From Callaeas wilsoni (taxonomy: Eukaryota > Chordata > Aves > Passeriformes > Callaeidae), in the NCBI GenBank assembly GCA_013398955.1, contig VWPU01004545.1:1-64000 (forward strand): DNA of 64,000 bases, read 5' to 3'. Under the pieces are notes generated by a model. It searched no databases and was not told the origin of the DNA. It saw nothing but the letters and a program-made list of their open reading frames with translations. Positions 47,901 to 60,200 of the stretch are shown here, one piece after another (positions within the stretch are counted from its first letter, which is position 1; the number at the start of each line of letters is the position of its first letter). A program made the position numbers and the translations under genes.

Positions 47901-50900
47901 GCCTGAGCAACTTACCCTCTAAGAACAGGGATCGAGGAGCTGCTGTTAGCTCTGGCTTGCAAGTAAATACATGCTTTTGGTTTCTGTGGCTCTCATTCCA
48001 GCATCTTTTCAGCAGGATTAGTTGTGTGTGCATGAGATGGGTAACAGCAGTTGAAGTTTAGTGTCTGCAGACCAAGAGGTTGATGACAGTTTTATATCTC
48101 TTAGAATTGAAAACATTGGCCTAAAATAAATGTCCGTCATATTTCACATGAGTGGGATGGGATATCTAGAGAGAGTAACTTTGGGATGAGAAGACTTCTA
48201 TGTCGCCCTGTTTATTATATGCTTGCAATGTTCTCCTGTGGATTGCTTGCTTTGGAGATACTGCTACTTCTGTGGACTTGAAATAAACATTAAGAGGAAA
48301 ATAATGCAAAGAAATTTTTGTGCTTGCTGCAGTTGAAGCACTGTGGCTGTCTAAAGGTCAGTTAAATGGTCTCTTTGGGGTGAATGTCTACAATAGAAAC
48401 TTTCAATAGTGATTTCTCATCAACTTTCCTCCCATGGCTGCACTTCCCTTTATTCCTTGTATTTCCCTGTTAATGTAGTCTTTCTTAGATGATATTCTGT
48501 CAAGTTGGTCTTACTTGGGTAACTTATCACTTACTTGACATAACTTACTTGTCTCCTGGCTGTTTTACAACAGTTTTCAGACACATTTGGACTTTTTTTT
48601 CCGTCAGTAAAGAAGATGCTTATAGATGTGACAAAAGGCAGCAAGCTTTTTTAAAAAAGATCTAATTGTTTTAGTGCTTGTATGGAGAGCCCTCATTAAT
48701 TTCCAGCTAATGGTAAGCAGAAGACAAGAGTGCTTGGTGGCTTCTGTGATGACAGCTTGCAAATAAGTTGTTCACAATTTTCTGCTTGCAGGTCTCTATT
48801 GCTGGTGCTGAGGGCTCTGCTGGAGTTGGTGGGTTTCCTGGAATTTTTAGTAGAGAGAGCATGGGGAAGGTGTCACTCTCAGTAGCGGTCTCAGTTTGGG
48901 GATGTGAATCTCTGCAGAAACAGAGATTAATGTGTGAGACACTTTCTTTGCTGTTTCAATAACCTCTAAATATCGCTAGTGCCTTTAGTTTAGAAAATAA
49001 ACCCTCTTCCTTCCTCCTCCGCCCCCCTTCTCTTCCCTTCCCCCACCATTCCCCACCTTGCGTAAGAACCTAATGATTAACTTGGGTGTAAGTGAGGTCA
49101 CTACAGTTCCTGTAAGAGAAGAATAAAGATGAAGAGTGATCAAACAAGCTTCCATAAATCACCATCTTAAAAGCGGATCTCCATAAAGTTAACAAATAGG
49201 GACACTCTCAGGGGTTAAAGAGGATCAACCTGGTTGCAGGTTCTGTCTTCCCTTGCGAAGTACCACACCGACGTATTACTTCTGAATTTGTTTCCAAGTA
49301 CTTACTTTGGGCATGATGAGCAATTTCTTGTGGTTTGGAAGTTTGAAAAGTCAATCACTGGCTGGAGATTGCTACACGGCACTGACCATGTGGCCGACTG
49401 ACTTGAAGAAGCCTGATCTGAGCACTCAAAGAGGTTGTTTGATTTCTTTAGGTAGCTTGGAAATAAGGCTCTGTAATACTTGAGATACGGTATGCATCCA
49501 GGAGAGAGGCTGCTCAGACAACTTGAACTTGGTCAAAACAAACAAATAACTACATTTAAATAAAATTTTTGATACTTCTAGATTGGATGTAATATCTTTT
49601 TATTAATGGGCAAACATTTTGCACCTTCCAGTTTCAAACAGCCCTTATACTCATCAGATGACATTTTAAAAAAACGTAAATGTTAGGATAACGTGTCTAG
49701 ACTTCTTCCAAACCAGTATTTCAGGGACTAGAGAAGCTTTGAAAATTTTACAATGTTCATGAAACTTAACTGTTCTTTCTACCCCATTCTTCAAATATAA
49801 TGTCAGTCACAGAGCTATACAAGACACTCAGTTTCACGTGAAACTTTGTGTTTAATGCTTCTCATTACTTATATTCTTGGTACTGATTTGCCAAAAAATC
49901 TGAGCACTAAGAGCATGCTTGATTTTTTTTTTTTTTTTTTCCTTTAAACTTAAAGCTATTTGAAATGTAAGTAGAAGAAAAATAAGAAAATGTCTAGGTG
50001 ACCCTAGAAATAGAAGTTGGGAAGGGGAGTAGATCACATTTAAAAAACAGGTGTAAAAATTATTGCAACCATTGTTTTTAGGACAGCATTTGCATCTGTA
50101 TGTTTCTAGCCTGTTTTCTACCTGTTTAATGCAGCGAGAGGACAGTAGGTTATTTTTGGTGTTTAAAGTAATGTTACAGGTTCAGCATCAGGGCCTTATT
50201 GTGAAAGATTGCATGCAATCTTCCACATACACGCACGTACACATGTAGTGTGCTCCCAAAGGACTAAATTGTGTCAGACATTAAGAATGCAAACCATTTG
50301 TGGGATTTTCCTCTCTTCGTGCATCTGTTTTGCAAATACAGAACTGAAAGCTTTAAAGGGAGATTGTCCACTTATTAATCTCTTGGAAGAGAGGCTGTTA
50401 AGTGGTAATGTACCACTTTCACAAATGTTATCTGATCCATCCAGCCTTATTTAAAATCCAATTTAGAAAATCCTTCCCCTCGGTTACTGTACAGCAGTAG
50501 AGTGGCTGATGTGAAGTTTGACGTAACTGAAATAGAGAATAGTTGTTTTTAGGATGCAGGAGAAATATGGTGCTTACAAGATGGATCAGCCACTGGGGTA
50601 GCACATTTTCTCCATGAATGGCTTGAGGGTTTTAGGTGGTATCTGCCAGTTTGTGCCTCTTGTAAGGGCTTCCCTTATCTACCAATTTCTGTCCTTTCAG
50701 CTATTGAGTTTGTTTTAACTGACACAAGCATGGGAATGATGATTTTTTTTTAAAAAAAACTTGATTAATTAGTTTGGTATGAAAGCCACCCCTAATAAAG
50801 AAAAGTTAACCTACAGAGAAAATGATATTTTGCTAAAACAAGCTCTAAATGTAACATTGTTCTTAAAATAAGAAAAACCAAACAAAAAACTCACAAGAAA

Positions 50901-51386
50901 TCATATGAAACAAAAAAACCCCACCCAACTGTATAGCTGGGTACAGAAAATCTCAGTATGAGGAAAAATTGATTATTCATAAGAATTCAGTGATGCCATG
51001 TAGACAAAGAGAATAGTTAAATGCATGAAAATAATGAACTGAGGAAGCACTGCTTTGAAGTGTCAGTAGGTGAAAGATAATAAAGGTGGAAATACAGGTG
51101 ACTATTCTACTGAGGTTAACTCTTTGTGAAGCAGAAACACTTCCTCTTTCAGACGCATTTGAATTTTTGACACCTTGAAGTTTCTTCTCATCATAGTGCT
51201 GGTGTAAACCACATGTTACTGTGAATGCATTAACATTACAATTGAAATCCCAAGGCTTTATAAGGGAAAAGGCTCATTAAGTTGTCCATGAGTGTTCCTA
51301 TGTCTAGTGCTGTTGTGAAAACTATTTTAATTTGATAGTGAATTACTCTATAATAATGATGAAGTTAGGTAGACTGGAAAAGTAAA
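44976..51386. other. Intronic stretch, nothing recognised apart from a short tandem repeat
   Basis: AT-rich intron. A C-rich/T-rich tract lies at about 49005-49047 and a T tract at 49923-49940. A 64-codon open frame at 46082-46276 is locally hydrophilic but has no recognisable domain. No gene called. Confidence 0.4.
46635..46688 (+). repeat. Imperfect tandem repeat, unit about 18 bp
   Basis: The words GTTAATGTC, TTGTCATTCAGCTT, GTTAATGTCATTCAGCTT and GTCATTCA follow each other, giving two to three imperfect copies of a GTTAATGTCATTCAGCTT unit. Confidence 0.7.
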
Positions 51387-51498
51387 ATGGTGTGGAGCTG
51401 CCTTTTTGTAAGTTTAACTTCATCTGTTTTCCGCTTGGAAAACTTGATTATGGAGATGTGGGGGTTGGAGCGAAACCTGCCAAAGGACATACCCCTTG
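51387..51498 (+). CDS. Possible alternative first coding exon in CNKSR3 intron 1
   Basis: An ATG in a good context (AAAATGG, A at -3 and G at +4) opens a frame of 37 codons, with a hydrophobic start (MVWSCLFVSLTSSVF) and a charged end (LERNLPKDIPLG). It reaches a strong donor CTTG|GTAAGA in phase 1, the same phase as the recognised CNKSR3 exon 1, so splicing to exon 2 would be in frame. There is no CpG island or clear promoter upstream. This is inference from phase and splice context only. Confidence 0.18.
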
Positions 51499-52285
51499 GT
51501 AAGAAGTTAAATGGTTTTTTTTGCACTTTTTGTATGTATTATGTCACATATTATAGAAATGATGGTAATAACATCTGGGTCCCAGAAGACTAGTCTGACC
51601 AGCAACCTGGGGCATTTATGTGACAGATCATAGCCAGTTTTGAACACTTGTGCATTAAATGCATTTGGTGTGTCTTGAATATTTTGTATCTTGAGGTATA
51701 ATAAGAGCAGTGTCATGAAGGAAGAACTTCATTGTTGTGTTAAGCATTGACACTGCTGAGACTTTCTCTGTCTGTGTTACGTGTTGTCCTCTCCAAACAA
51801 ATGTTTAGAGGGTCAAATAGGATTGTTCAGCTAACCAGTCTGTGTAGGACCATGTATTGATGGGTGAGCTGTGCAACCCTACATCCCACACCACACTGTA
51901 TTCCTCACCGTCCTCTCTATTGTGGCACTCGCTTTCTTTTGTCCAATGTCCTATCAATTATTAAAGAGCCTTGTATTCCTTAAATCCGTGGTGCCAAATG
52001 CAGTCCTGCAACTGGTTCTCCCCTGTATGGTAGCTGTATTTCCCCAAACCTGTGCCTTGCGTGGTGTCATTTGCTGCCAGGTGGTACACTAGTGTGTCAC
52101 GGATGGGGAATGTTGGTCCAGCCTACTATTTGCAGTGTCTTTTTGGTGCCCTGGCACCTCCCAGAATATACTCAGATACAGCCAGAGCACATGGTGGGGC
52201 CCTCTCATCACCTGTAGTTTTCCTCACTTTTGCTATGGACTTGGAAGTTTTTCTGGCAAGGGGCAGGTAGTACAGTGCAGGTGCA
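51499..52285. other. Intronic stretch, nothing recognised
   Basis: Mixed-composition intron. Overlapping open frames at 51871-52445 have no known domain and run into the CR1 fragment below. Confidence 0.4.
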
Positions 52286-52345
52286 GGGAGGTTGGATCAG
52301 AAGACCCCACTGTGGTGCCTTCCAACTTTACCTGTTCTGTGAATC
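52286..52345 (+). mobile_element. Probable CR1 3'-end fragment
   Basis: GGGAGGTTGGATCAGAAGAC followed by CCCACTGTGGTGCCTTCCAA and CTTTACCTGTTCTGTGAATC. It matches the CR1 3' end order GGAGGTTGGACTAGATGACC, GAGGTCCCTTCCAACC, ATTCTGTGATTC. The match is short and diverged. Confidence 0.5.
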
Positions 52346-52564
52346 AGTGGTGAGAAAGAAGGGGACCAGGGGGATTGGAGAGAGGAGTGAGACGGAAAAT
52401 GGGAAGAACGAGACTAAAGAGGTGGTCTTCAGCCATGCATCATGAATTACAGACTGAGTCCAAGTTCCATAATTTCCACAGCTTCTGGAGTTTTTGCCTC
52501 TGGAGACCGAAACAATTTCCTATTCCTGCTATGTATTAAGCTGCAATATGTATTTCACTTGAGC

Positions 52565-52604
52565 AATAAAACAAAATTAAATTGTTTCCCTAAAAAAAAA
52601 AAAA
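52565..52604 (+). pseudogene. Possible retrocopy 3' end: AATAAA then poly(A)
   Basis: AATAAA at 52565-52570, then 21 bases, then 13 A residues at 52592-52604. The preceding 120 bases look like a 3' UTR (for example GCAATATGTATTTCACTTGA), but no parent transcript or target-site duplication was recognised. Confidence 0.25.
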
Positions 52605-55600
52605 GGTTTTTGTAATCTTGTGAATGACTCCATAGCTAACATTGGAACTATTTTGTGTTCAGTGCTATTATACTTCTGTAAGCAAAATGGTAGTGTTTTA
52701 AAGACTTGTTTTGAGTAAAATTTCTCCTGTAAAATGTGTATGTTAGAATAGTGGTATAAAAAAGAAACCACACAACAAATTCAGCATGGTTGTGTGAGTT
52801 GGAAAATTCTGGGAAATGTATTTCCTCTGCGGTTGCATTAATTTAGTGAAAACATCTGTATCTGTTAGTAGCACCAGTAAGATTTCTTTTGGGCTTCTCT
52901 TTGGAGCTGTTAATGGGTGTGAGGAAATACATGTCTCTAAGTGGGGTCTGCAGGCAGTCTAGTGAGGAGCGTGTGGGGGGTCTTGCGATGCACGAGCCAG
53001 GTCTCAGATGGATGAGCTCTCCTGGCCATAGTTGTGCCATTTTCTGCTGTTTGTCCCCAACGCCCTGCATCTTTCTGCCCTTGTGTTTTGACGTGGTTCC
53101 ACAGCAGAAATTACAGGCTGGGTTGTGTCCTCCTATGTCTTTTTCCAATTTGCAGCCCATTATACTGGCTGAAGCTGCTGCTGCTGAGCTTCTAAAGTCC
53201 TGTTGCTGTAGCTGAGGCACAGGCATCTGCGTGGCTTGCCTTCTGCTTGCAAGATGTCGATGTTAAGTGGCTGGGACAAGTCTCTCTGGTGGTGTGTGGG
53301 AGCTTTACCTCAGGTTTTGGTAAAAGTGTGTTGGCAGTAACTAGCTGTACATTCCTTTGTGCTATCGGGGATCCAGAGAATGTTTTGAGGTTGTGTTGTC
53401 CTCCTGCATGAGGCCTCCTTATTAAGAGTCGGGGTGCTGGACCAGCCTGAAGCTGAAGTGGCAATTGTTCTCCCACCCCAGCTCCTGTTGCTGCCTAGCT
53501 GCAGAAGGGCCAAATGCTGTGGTATGCCCGTGGGTGCTTTGTTTCCGCAGTAGTCATCCTGTGTGCTCTGTACAGGAGGGAACGCATGGCAAAGGGGGTT
53601 GATTCCCTACGAAGCCTAGCCCTGCATGGAGGCAGGGACAAAGGTCTTGTGTGTGGATTTTTCTCAACTGCAGCTTTCAATGGCCAGATACCACTATGCT
53701 TTCATTCTTGCCAAAACCCTACTGTGCCTAGGCAAAGCTGTTATTTGCATCAGTGAAACAAAGCAATTTTCAGTGAACAGATCTACCGTGACTACAGAAG
53801 TTGCAAACTCCTGTTTGAGTACAATTTAAAATGTCTTGGCCAGCATGTCTGAATGTGTACTTAGTGTGAAGAAAAGCCTTAGTGGGCTGAGAAAAACGAG
53901 TACTGGAATCATCTGGTTTTCACCACTTTTTGCTTTTGATTTTACCACTTTTGTTTTCTGCTGGAAAAAGACTTAGTGGTTCTTTGAGCTGTTGGGAGAC
54001 AACTTGTGGGTATCTAAGAGGAATGTGGTTTTCAAATCCAGGGTGGAAAAGATTCCCCACATTGAATGTTTGGTGAAAGTTTCATTGTCCGAGTTTTGAA
54101 ACAGTACATGGAGATGATGTGTTGTGTCACTAACAGTCCATAGGACATATTAATATATTCTCATTTATGTGGAACAGTTCTACACTCAGTGCGTGAGTGG
54201 AATTAATGAAGCTGCTGTATGCTGGTGTAATAAAGTAACTAACTTCTGGTGATATCCTGTTTAAGCAATATCTTTTGATTAGTCACTGTATCGGTTGCAA
54301 ATCACTAAAGAAGAGAATTTTTTAGGGTATAGGAAGAAGCTGGCAGTATTTTGAGTCCTGTTGCTTCTCACTTAGTACAGGTATTTGGTTGTCTTTCTTG
54401 CCTCACATAATGTATGCAGCTTTAAGGTCACACTGAATGATTTTTACTGTGCTCAAAGCTCTGTGTTTGCTGACGCTGTCAGTCATGTCTTCACCAGCAA
54501 AATGATTTTATTAGGTTGTGACAAACACTAGGTTATGTTCACTGGGTGTGATGGCTATCAAAAGAGTTTGCACGGATTAGTTCAAGAACAATCCTTTTTA
54601 TTTAAAACCCCCTTGTTTTTTATTAAAATGTGCATTTTTTCTGCCATTGCAGTAGTCTACTACGTTATGCTGTGCCAGTCTCTGTAGGTTTAAAAGAAGT
54701 TTTTTGTGAGGGATATAAGTTGGTTCCTAGATGTAATGGTAAAGAATTAGGGTGAGAAAGAATAACAAGGTCTGGGTCATGCTGGCTGAAGTGCTTGTGT
54801 GTCAGTCGAGAGCCATTCTAAATCCATTTAACTACCACCATTTTAAATGTGACCAACAGACAAATAGGCACACCTTTGCATGTAGTAGTATATTGGGGAA
54901 AAAAAGATGTTTTCTTGTTTCACTTTGGAGTTTTATAGTAGTTCTTAAGTGATACTGGAGCAACAAATGTTGCCTAAATGAAAGGGCCTCGTTACTGCTA
55001 CAACATACTGGCATTTTATTTGGTTCATATTGCCTTGCTTGTGCTGCACCCAGCAGATGAACACAAGTTGCACTTTGCCACGAGTAGGATATTGTTTTTA
55101 CTGTGAAGTGGGGGAGGGTGTTGTCAGAAGTGTCCCTGAAGACATCCTGTGGCATTAGCTAGGAAGCTATTTGGGCTTGTCTGCCTAAAGCAGGTGTGTT
55201 CTCTATTTTAATGATGTGTTTGCATGCATTTGCTGAGTGTTGGCTTTCATTGCATGTTCTGTTGAAACTAACAGTGCCAGGTCTGTCTGCACAGAACATA
55301 TGGATATGCTCTGCTTCCATCTCATTGATGTTATGTGCCAAACAAAATCTGTTAAAGCATGGAAAGATTGATTTTACAAAACATAGCTGGTCAGTGAGTG
55401 ATGCAGTTGATTCTTAAAAGAGAAAACCAAAGCATGAGTGTTGCTCTGTGTGAAACTACTGCATCATATGGAACTTAATCCCTGATGCCTACAGAGAACA
55501 CGCACGAAGGTCAGCAGGAAAAAATAGTGTGCATCAGTTCCCTTCTTTTTTCATCCTTCATCTTTCTCTGGTCAGGAGTCCTTTTTCTGGTGGTGGCTGG

Positions 55601-57077
55601 GATTAGCAGAGAGTTACAACTGAAATGCTGGCAGCAAGATATCGTGCTGCTGGGCATTTGAGTGTGAACCCTTGCTTGTGGTTCCTGTTCTTCTTTCTCA
55701 GAAACCCGTTTTTTCCCAGGATGAGTATTTGGGGTAGCACGGTGGAATCTGGCTGCCTGGGGCTGAGTGGTAACTCCTGAACAAGGGGATATCTCATCTC
55801 TTCCCTCTCTCTCCCAGGTGAGTCAAAATTTCACCCCTAGGAGCCAAATGATACTTAATGGCTGGATATTCACAGATGAGTCAGTCTCTTAGGGGAGTGG
55901 GTGGTACCAGTGAGAGTGATGGCACCAAAGCCACGTGGGATTGTGGCCTAGGACCCCACAGCTTTGCACAGATATCCAGTCCAGTTCTGCTGGTGAAAAG
56001 CATGACTTCATGTGTATTCTGATATCTGCCTTCAAATTGGTGGGAATGTAATTAAACAGAGGTTTGTTTTTTTTTTTTTTTTGTTCCTAGTGTAGCCTAC
56101 TTTTCATATCATAGTGGAAATGCCTTGTCAAATTTGAAAAGCCTTTAGTTTTTTCTTTCTGGTTCTGGCACAGTGATCTATTTTTCATTGTAGTGAAGTG
56201 TGTTTGACCTACTGTCATCATGCTTGTATCTCTTTTATAAAAGACTTTTTTGGTTAAACCTGAATGATGTTATGCTGTATTGTGCTGTGTTCTGGTCATT
56301 TTTTCCCTTTTCCTTTTTTTTTTTTTTTTTAGATACATGACATGTGATCACAACTCACTTTTCTGTAACATTACATTCCAATTTTGCCTCTAATTTGAAG
56401 TCTTAAAGCTATGTCATAATAAGAACCCGGTGATGGAAAAGGGTAGAAATAAGTTTCTCTTTCCCCACCTCAATTTTTCATGAATTATCTGAAAAGGAGC
56501 TATTAAAAAGAAAGAAAAGTCAGCTCTACTTTCAGTTTTAGTTGAAATTTTGGAATTAAATACCAGTAACTTCTCAACTATTACAGAATTGCCTTTATCA
56601 CTGTTTATTGTACACTACTATTTGTCCATGTCAAATCTCTTTTTGGAGTTCTGATGCAAGTTCACTCATTGTCAACCAAAGGTACAATTTATAAATTAAT
56701 TTACTCTAGCAATTTTCCATTTGATAATAATGTCTCAAGCTGGATTAGTAAACCCATGAGAGCAGCTGTGTGATTCATGTGATTCACCATGATCTATTTC
56801 CTGGTATTACAGGGTCTATTTTTTGCTGTATTTTTTTTTAACCAGTCTGTAAAAGCTTTGGTTCTATCTTTGGCTTAAGTCAATATCACAATTCAATATT
56901 AGTGTATAGCTTTTTGTTCTTCCCCTCTACCTCCCCAACTCCAATTACTCTATATAGAGTTTTGCCTTTTGGGGAAAATCTCATGTTACTATTACAGAAA
57001 ACATTAAAACTAAGAGTAGCTTTCACTAGTGAAGAGCGACAGTTTTCTGAAGCCTTAGAATAGGACCCCACCCTTAC
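52605..57077. other. Intronic stretch, nothing recognised
   Basis: AT-rich intron with T-rich tracts near 56065 and 56318. Open frames at 52843-53226 and 53192-53513 lie in a locally GC-richer block, but both strands are open and no domain is visible. Confidence 0.45.
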
Positions 57078-57284
57078 TGTGAGAATGGTGAGGCACTGGA
57101 GCAAGATGCCCAGAGAAGTTGTGGGTGCCTCATCCCCAAAAGTGTTCTAGGCCAGGTTGGATGGGACTTTGAGCCACCTGGTCTAGTTGAAGGTGTCCCT
57201 GCCCATACTGGGGGAGTGGAGGGAGGGATGTGGAAAGAGGTGATCTTTAAGATCCCTTCCAACTCAAACCATTCTATGCTTCTA
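57078..57284 (+). mobile_element. CR1 LINE 3' end, about 200 bp, sense orientation
   Basis: The clearest repeat in the window. From GGCACTGGAGCAAGATGCCC through CAGAGAAGTTGTGGGTGCCT, GCCAGGTTGGATGGGACTTT, GAGCCACCTGGTCTAGTTGA, AGGTGTCCCTGCCCATACTG and GATCTTTAAGATCCCTTCCA to the terminal AACCATTCTATGCTTCT, it follows the CR1 3' end consensus almost word for word. It is 5'-truncated and lacks the reverse-transcriptase body. The ATTCTATG-type terminus without poly(A) is diagnostic of CR1 and supports an avian source. Confidence 0.92.
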
Positions 57285-60200
57285 AAAGTGATTAAAAGGG
57301 AAGCTGCCATCTACATTTTGGTGCTATGTATCACAGCCATGATAGTCCCGTGTTCTGTGCTGCCTAGCTAAGTGTCCTGTCCTGAGTGTTTGCCAGAAAG
57401 GAGTAAGTTAAGCAGTGTAAGAGGAAAGATGACACGTTTTATTTCCTTTTGTGGGCTTCCTCAAGCCTTAAACCATCTCTGAGTTTGTCAGGGTCAGGCT
57501 TGACTTCTGTGGCGCTTTCATGAACCTCTTCACCTTTCCCTGAACCTGTGTATGGATGATGAACATTCGTTGCACACTGCTGTGTGAAGAATCACTCCTT
57601 TATTGCTTGTTTGGACCTGTTAGGTGCTCGCTTCACTGTCTCTCTGATTCCTGTGTTGGAAGAGATGACGTGCAATCCGTGTTCTTTCTGGCCACTTCTG
57701 GTTTCGGAGGCCTTTATCATGTCCTTCTCCCCAAAGTATTTTCTTCTGTAAAACTTATTCCATGTCTGCTTAGTTTCCTGAAAATATTTTTTGAGAAAAA
57801 TATGAGTAAATTTTTCTGACTTTTGTAAAGAGAGGTCTTGCCTTACAAAACTCCTGGAGTATTGGAAGGGTTCAGCAAGCTCTTCTGACTCTTCCTGGGC
57901 ATAGTTCCTGATTGTGAAGTGCTAAAGCAGTAGACTTGTCCTCAGATTTACTGTCTAGACCAGGGTAATAGGCACTGCCAGAATGGTTGCAGTCAGTGGC
58001 TTTGTAGGAGGACTGATGAAAAGTGTAGCATAACACAAGAGCTGTCAGTCTGAGATTGTATCTATACTGAGCAACTAAAGGTTAAACATAGTCTCTGTTT
58101 CCCTTCTAGTCAGGGTAGCTTACAACCCAAATTTACCCACGAGTTCTTTTATTACAAGGCAAAGCTTTCAGTTTTGCGTTCAAAAAACTTCTAAGGGATT
58201 TATGGATGGATTTGAATGGAATGAATGGATTTATTTTGAGGTAACATGAATGCATGAGTGTGGAGCCTGTTTTTCCAGGCTAAATATATTAGTTGAAAAT
58301 ACTGAAAATAGAAACATGTTGCAAAAGCCTTTCTGTGCAACTGCCAGTCAGGGGAGATTACAGAGGGTACAGTAAAGCGCTCATTATCGAGGTCGAAGGC
58401 TTCACCGTTTCCCTCTGTCCTGCTGTGACCTTAATGAGAGAGCTGCCCTTTGCATCCCAGCTGGCAGGGATGCTGGCAGAGCCCAGCAATTTGTCTGGTT
58501 CCATCCCTGAGAGGTGGGTCAGACTGACAAAAAACTTCTGTACCATTCTGGCTGCTCTTGCTGATGCCTGTGCTCAGCAAGGCTGTACCTAGTGCCTGGT
58601 GAGGCAGCACCTTGTGCCTGCTTCATTAGGATGCAGGTGCTCAGACACAACCACAGAAGAGTTGCTTACAGTGGACTACATGGGGAAAGCTTACTTTATA
58701 AATGATCTGCTTAGTCAGGAGACATTTTTTCATGGTGATAATAAGCAGGTCTTGCTCTTTGATTCTGTGTTGTTTTGTTTCTTTTAGTGATTGATACTTC
58801 AGACGGTGACAGTGTTATGACTAATTGTGAAATTACATGACAGTAAAAAGTAGAATGAGGAAGTTTTTTCACATATGTGCTAGACAATAATACAAAGATC
58901 TCTTGAAGGCATTTTCTTGGAAAACTAAGACCTTGGAGCTCTTTTCTGGCCCCTAAATGTGGCTCACACCAGTTGATAACTAAACTTTCATTTTGGAAAC
59001 TTTTGGAAAGATAAATGTGAAAACATTGATGATAGCTAACAATCAGGCATGTGGATCCTAGAAAGTCAGTTCTTACCTAGACTCAAATTATTAGTGAAAT
59101 AAGTTTCTACTGACTGCTCTAGATTTAATTTTTTACCCGCCTTTTAAAGAACCTTGAATTCCGTTGTTAAAGTCATCCCTGGTTCTGTTCGTAATACTGC
59201 AGGAGGAGAATGACATCTGTGATATTACTGTGTAAAAACCTCCCCACTGTGTTCTGTATTAAAGAAAACTGTGGATTTATTTTCTTCTCCTTGAACTTTT
59301 CTTATTTCTTTTCACCCTGTATCTGTCCTACTGAGCTACCTCAGCTTTCAGCTGCCTTGCAGACCCTTTTTCCTTATTTTCATTTGCCTTCTCAAGTGCT
59401 GGTTCATCTGCTTATGTGAAGTAGTTATTTTCTCTTTCTAGTGTTCTTTTGCTGCCTTGATTCCTTCCTACTTCTTCTTTGATTAATTTCTTCCAGTCCT
59501 GGGAATAGAGGAAATGATGGGAGGAAGCTATCACAGTAACTGTTATAAAATGATGTGGAGTATAAATGACAGCATGATGGCACATACTTTGGGGTGTGCC
59601 AAAGACTCTCATGGAACTGATTATCTTTCAAGGCCTGGGAGGGATGAAGTCGATGTGTGCAAGGAATCTTTGGATATTAAAAGTGGCAACTGTATAGACC
59701 CTGAAGAGGACACCAAAATAAGAGTAACTTTTAGGTGGGAAGGTCAGTTTTAAGGTGATGAGGCAAAGATGACTTTGGCAGTCCTATCCTAACCGGCTAT
59801 CCAAGGTCCCAGGGAGCCCCTTAATGGGATGAGGGTTCTTGCTGAACCTTGGTTCTGCCCTGAGATGCCAGGTGCTGCCTGCTTGTTAGAGTCGCCCAAC
59901 AGAGGAGAGTACATGATCATAATAATGCTTTGTTTCCTTGAGACAGTGAGCAATGATCCCCGTGTTCCTGCCATGCGAAGGAAAAGGTCTTGCTTGTACT
60001 TGGGAGTTGTTCCTCTGTTCAAGTGGCTTGTGCCCCTCCCACTTCCTGGTGTCAACTTTTGGCATTGTTTGAGTTGTCCTGAGAATCTGTTCAAGTTCTT
60101 GAATGTACGGAAAGTAATCCCTGCCTCATTCCAGTTTCCCCTCCCGGTGCCTTCCTCCGTTCCTGGCCCTATCTCTCTCCTCTTCCTTGCTCTCCGCCCC

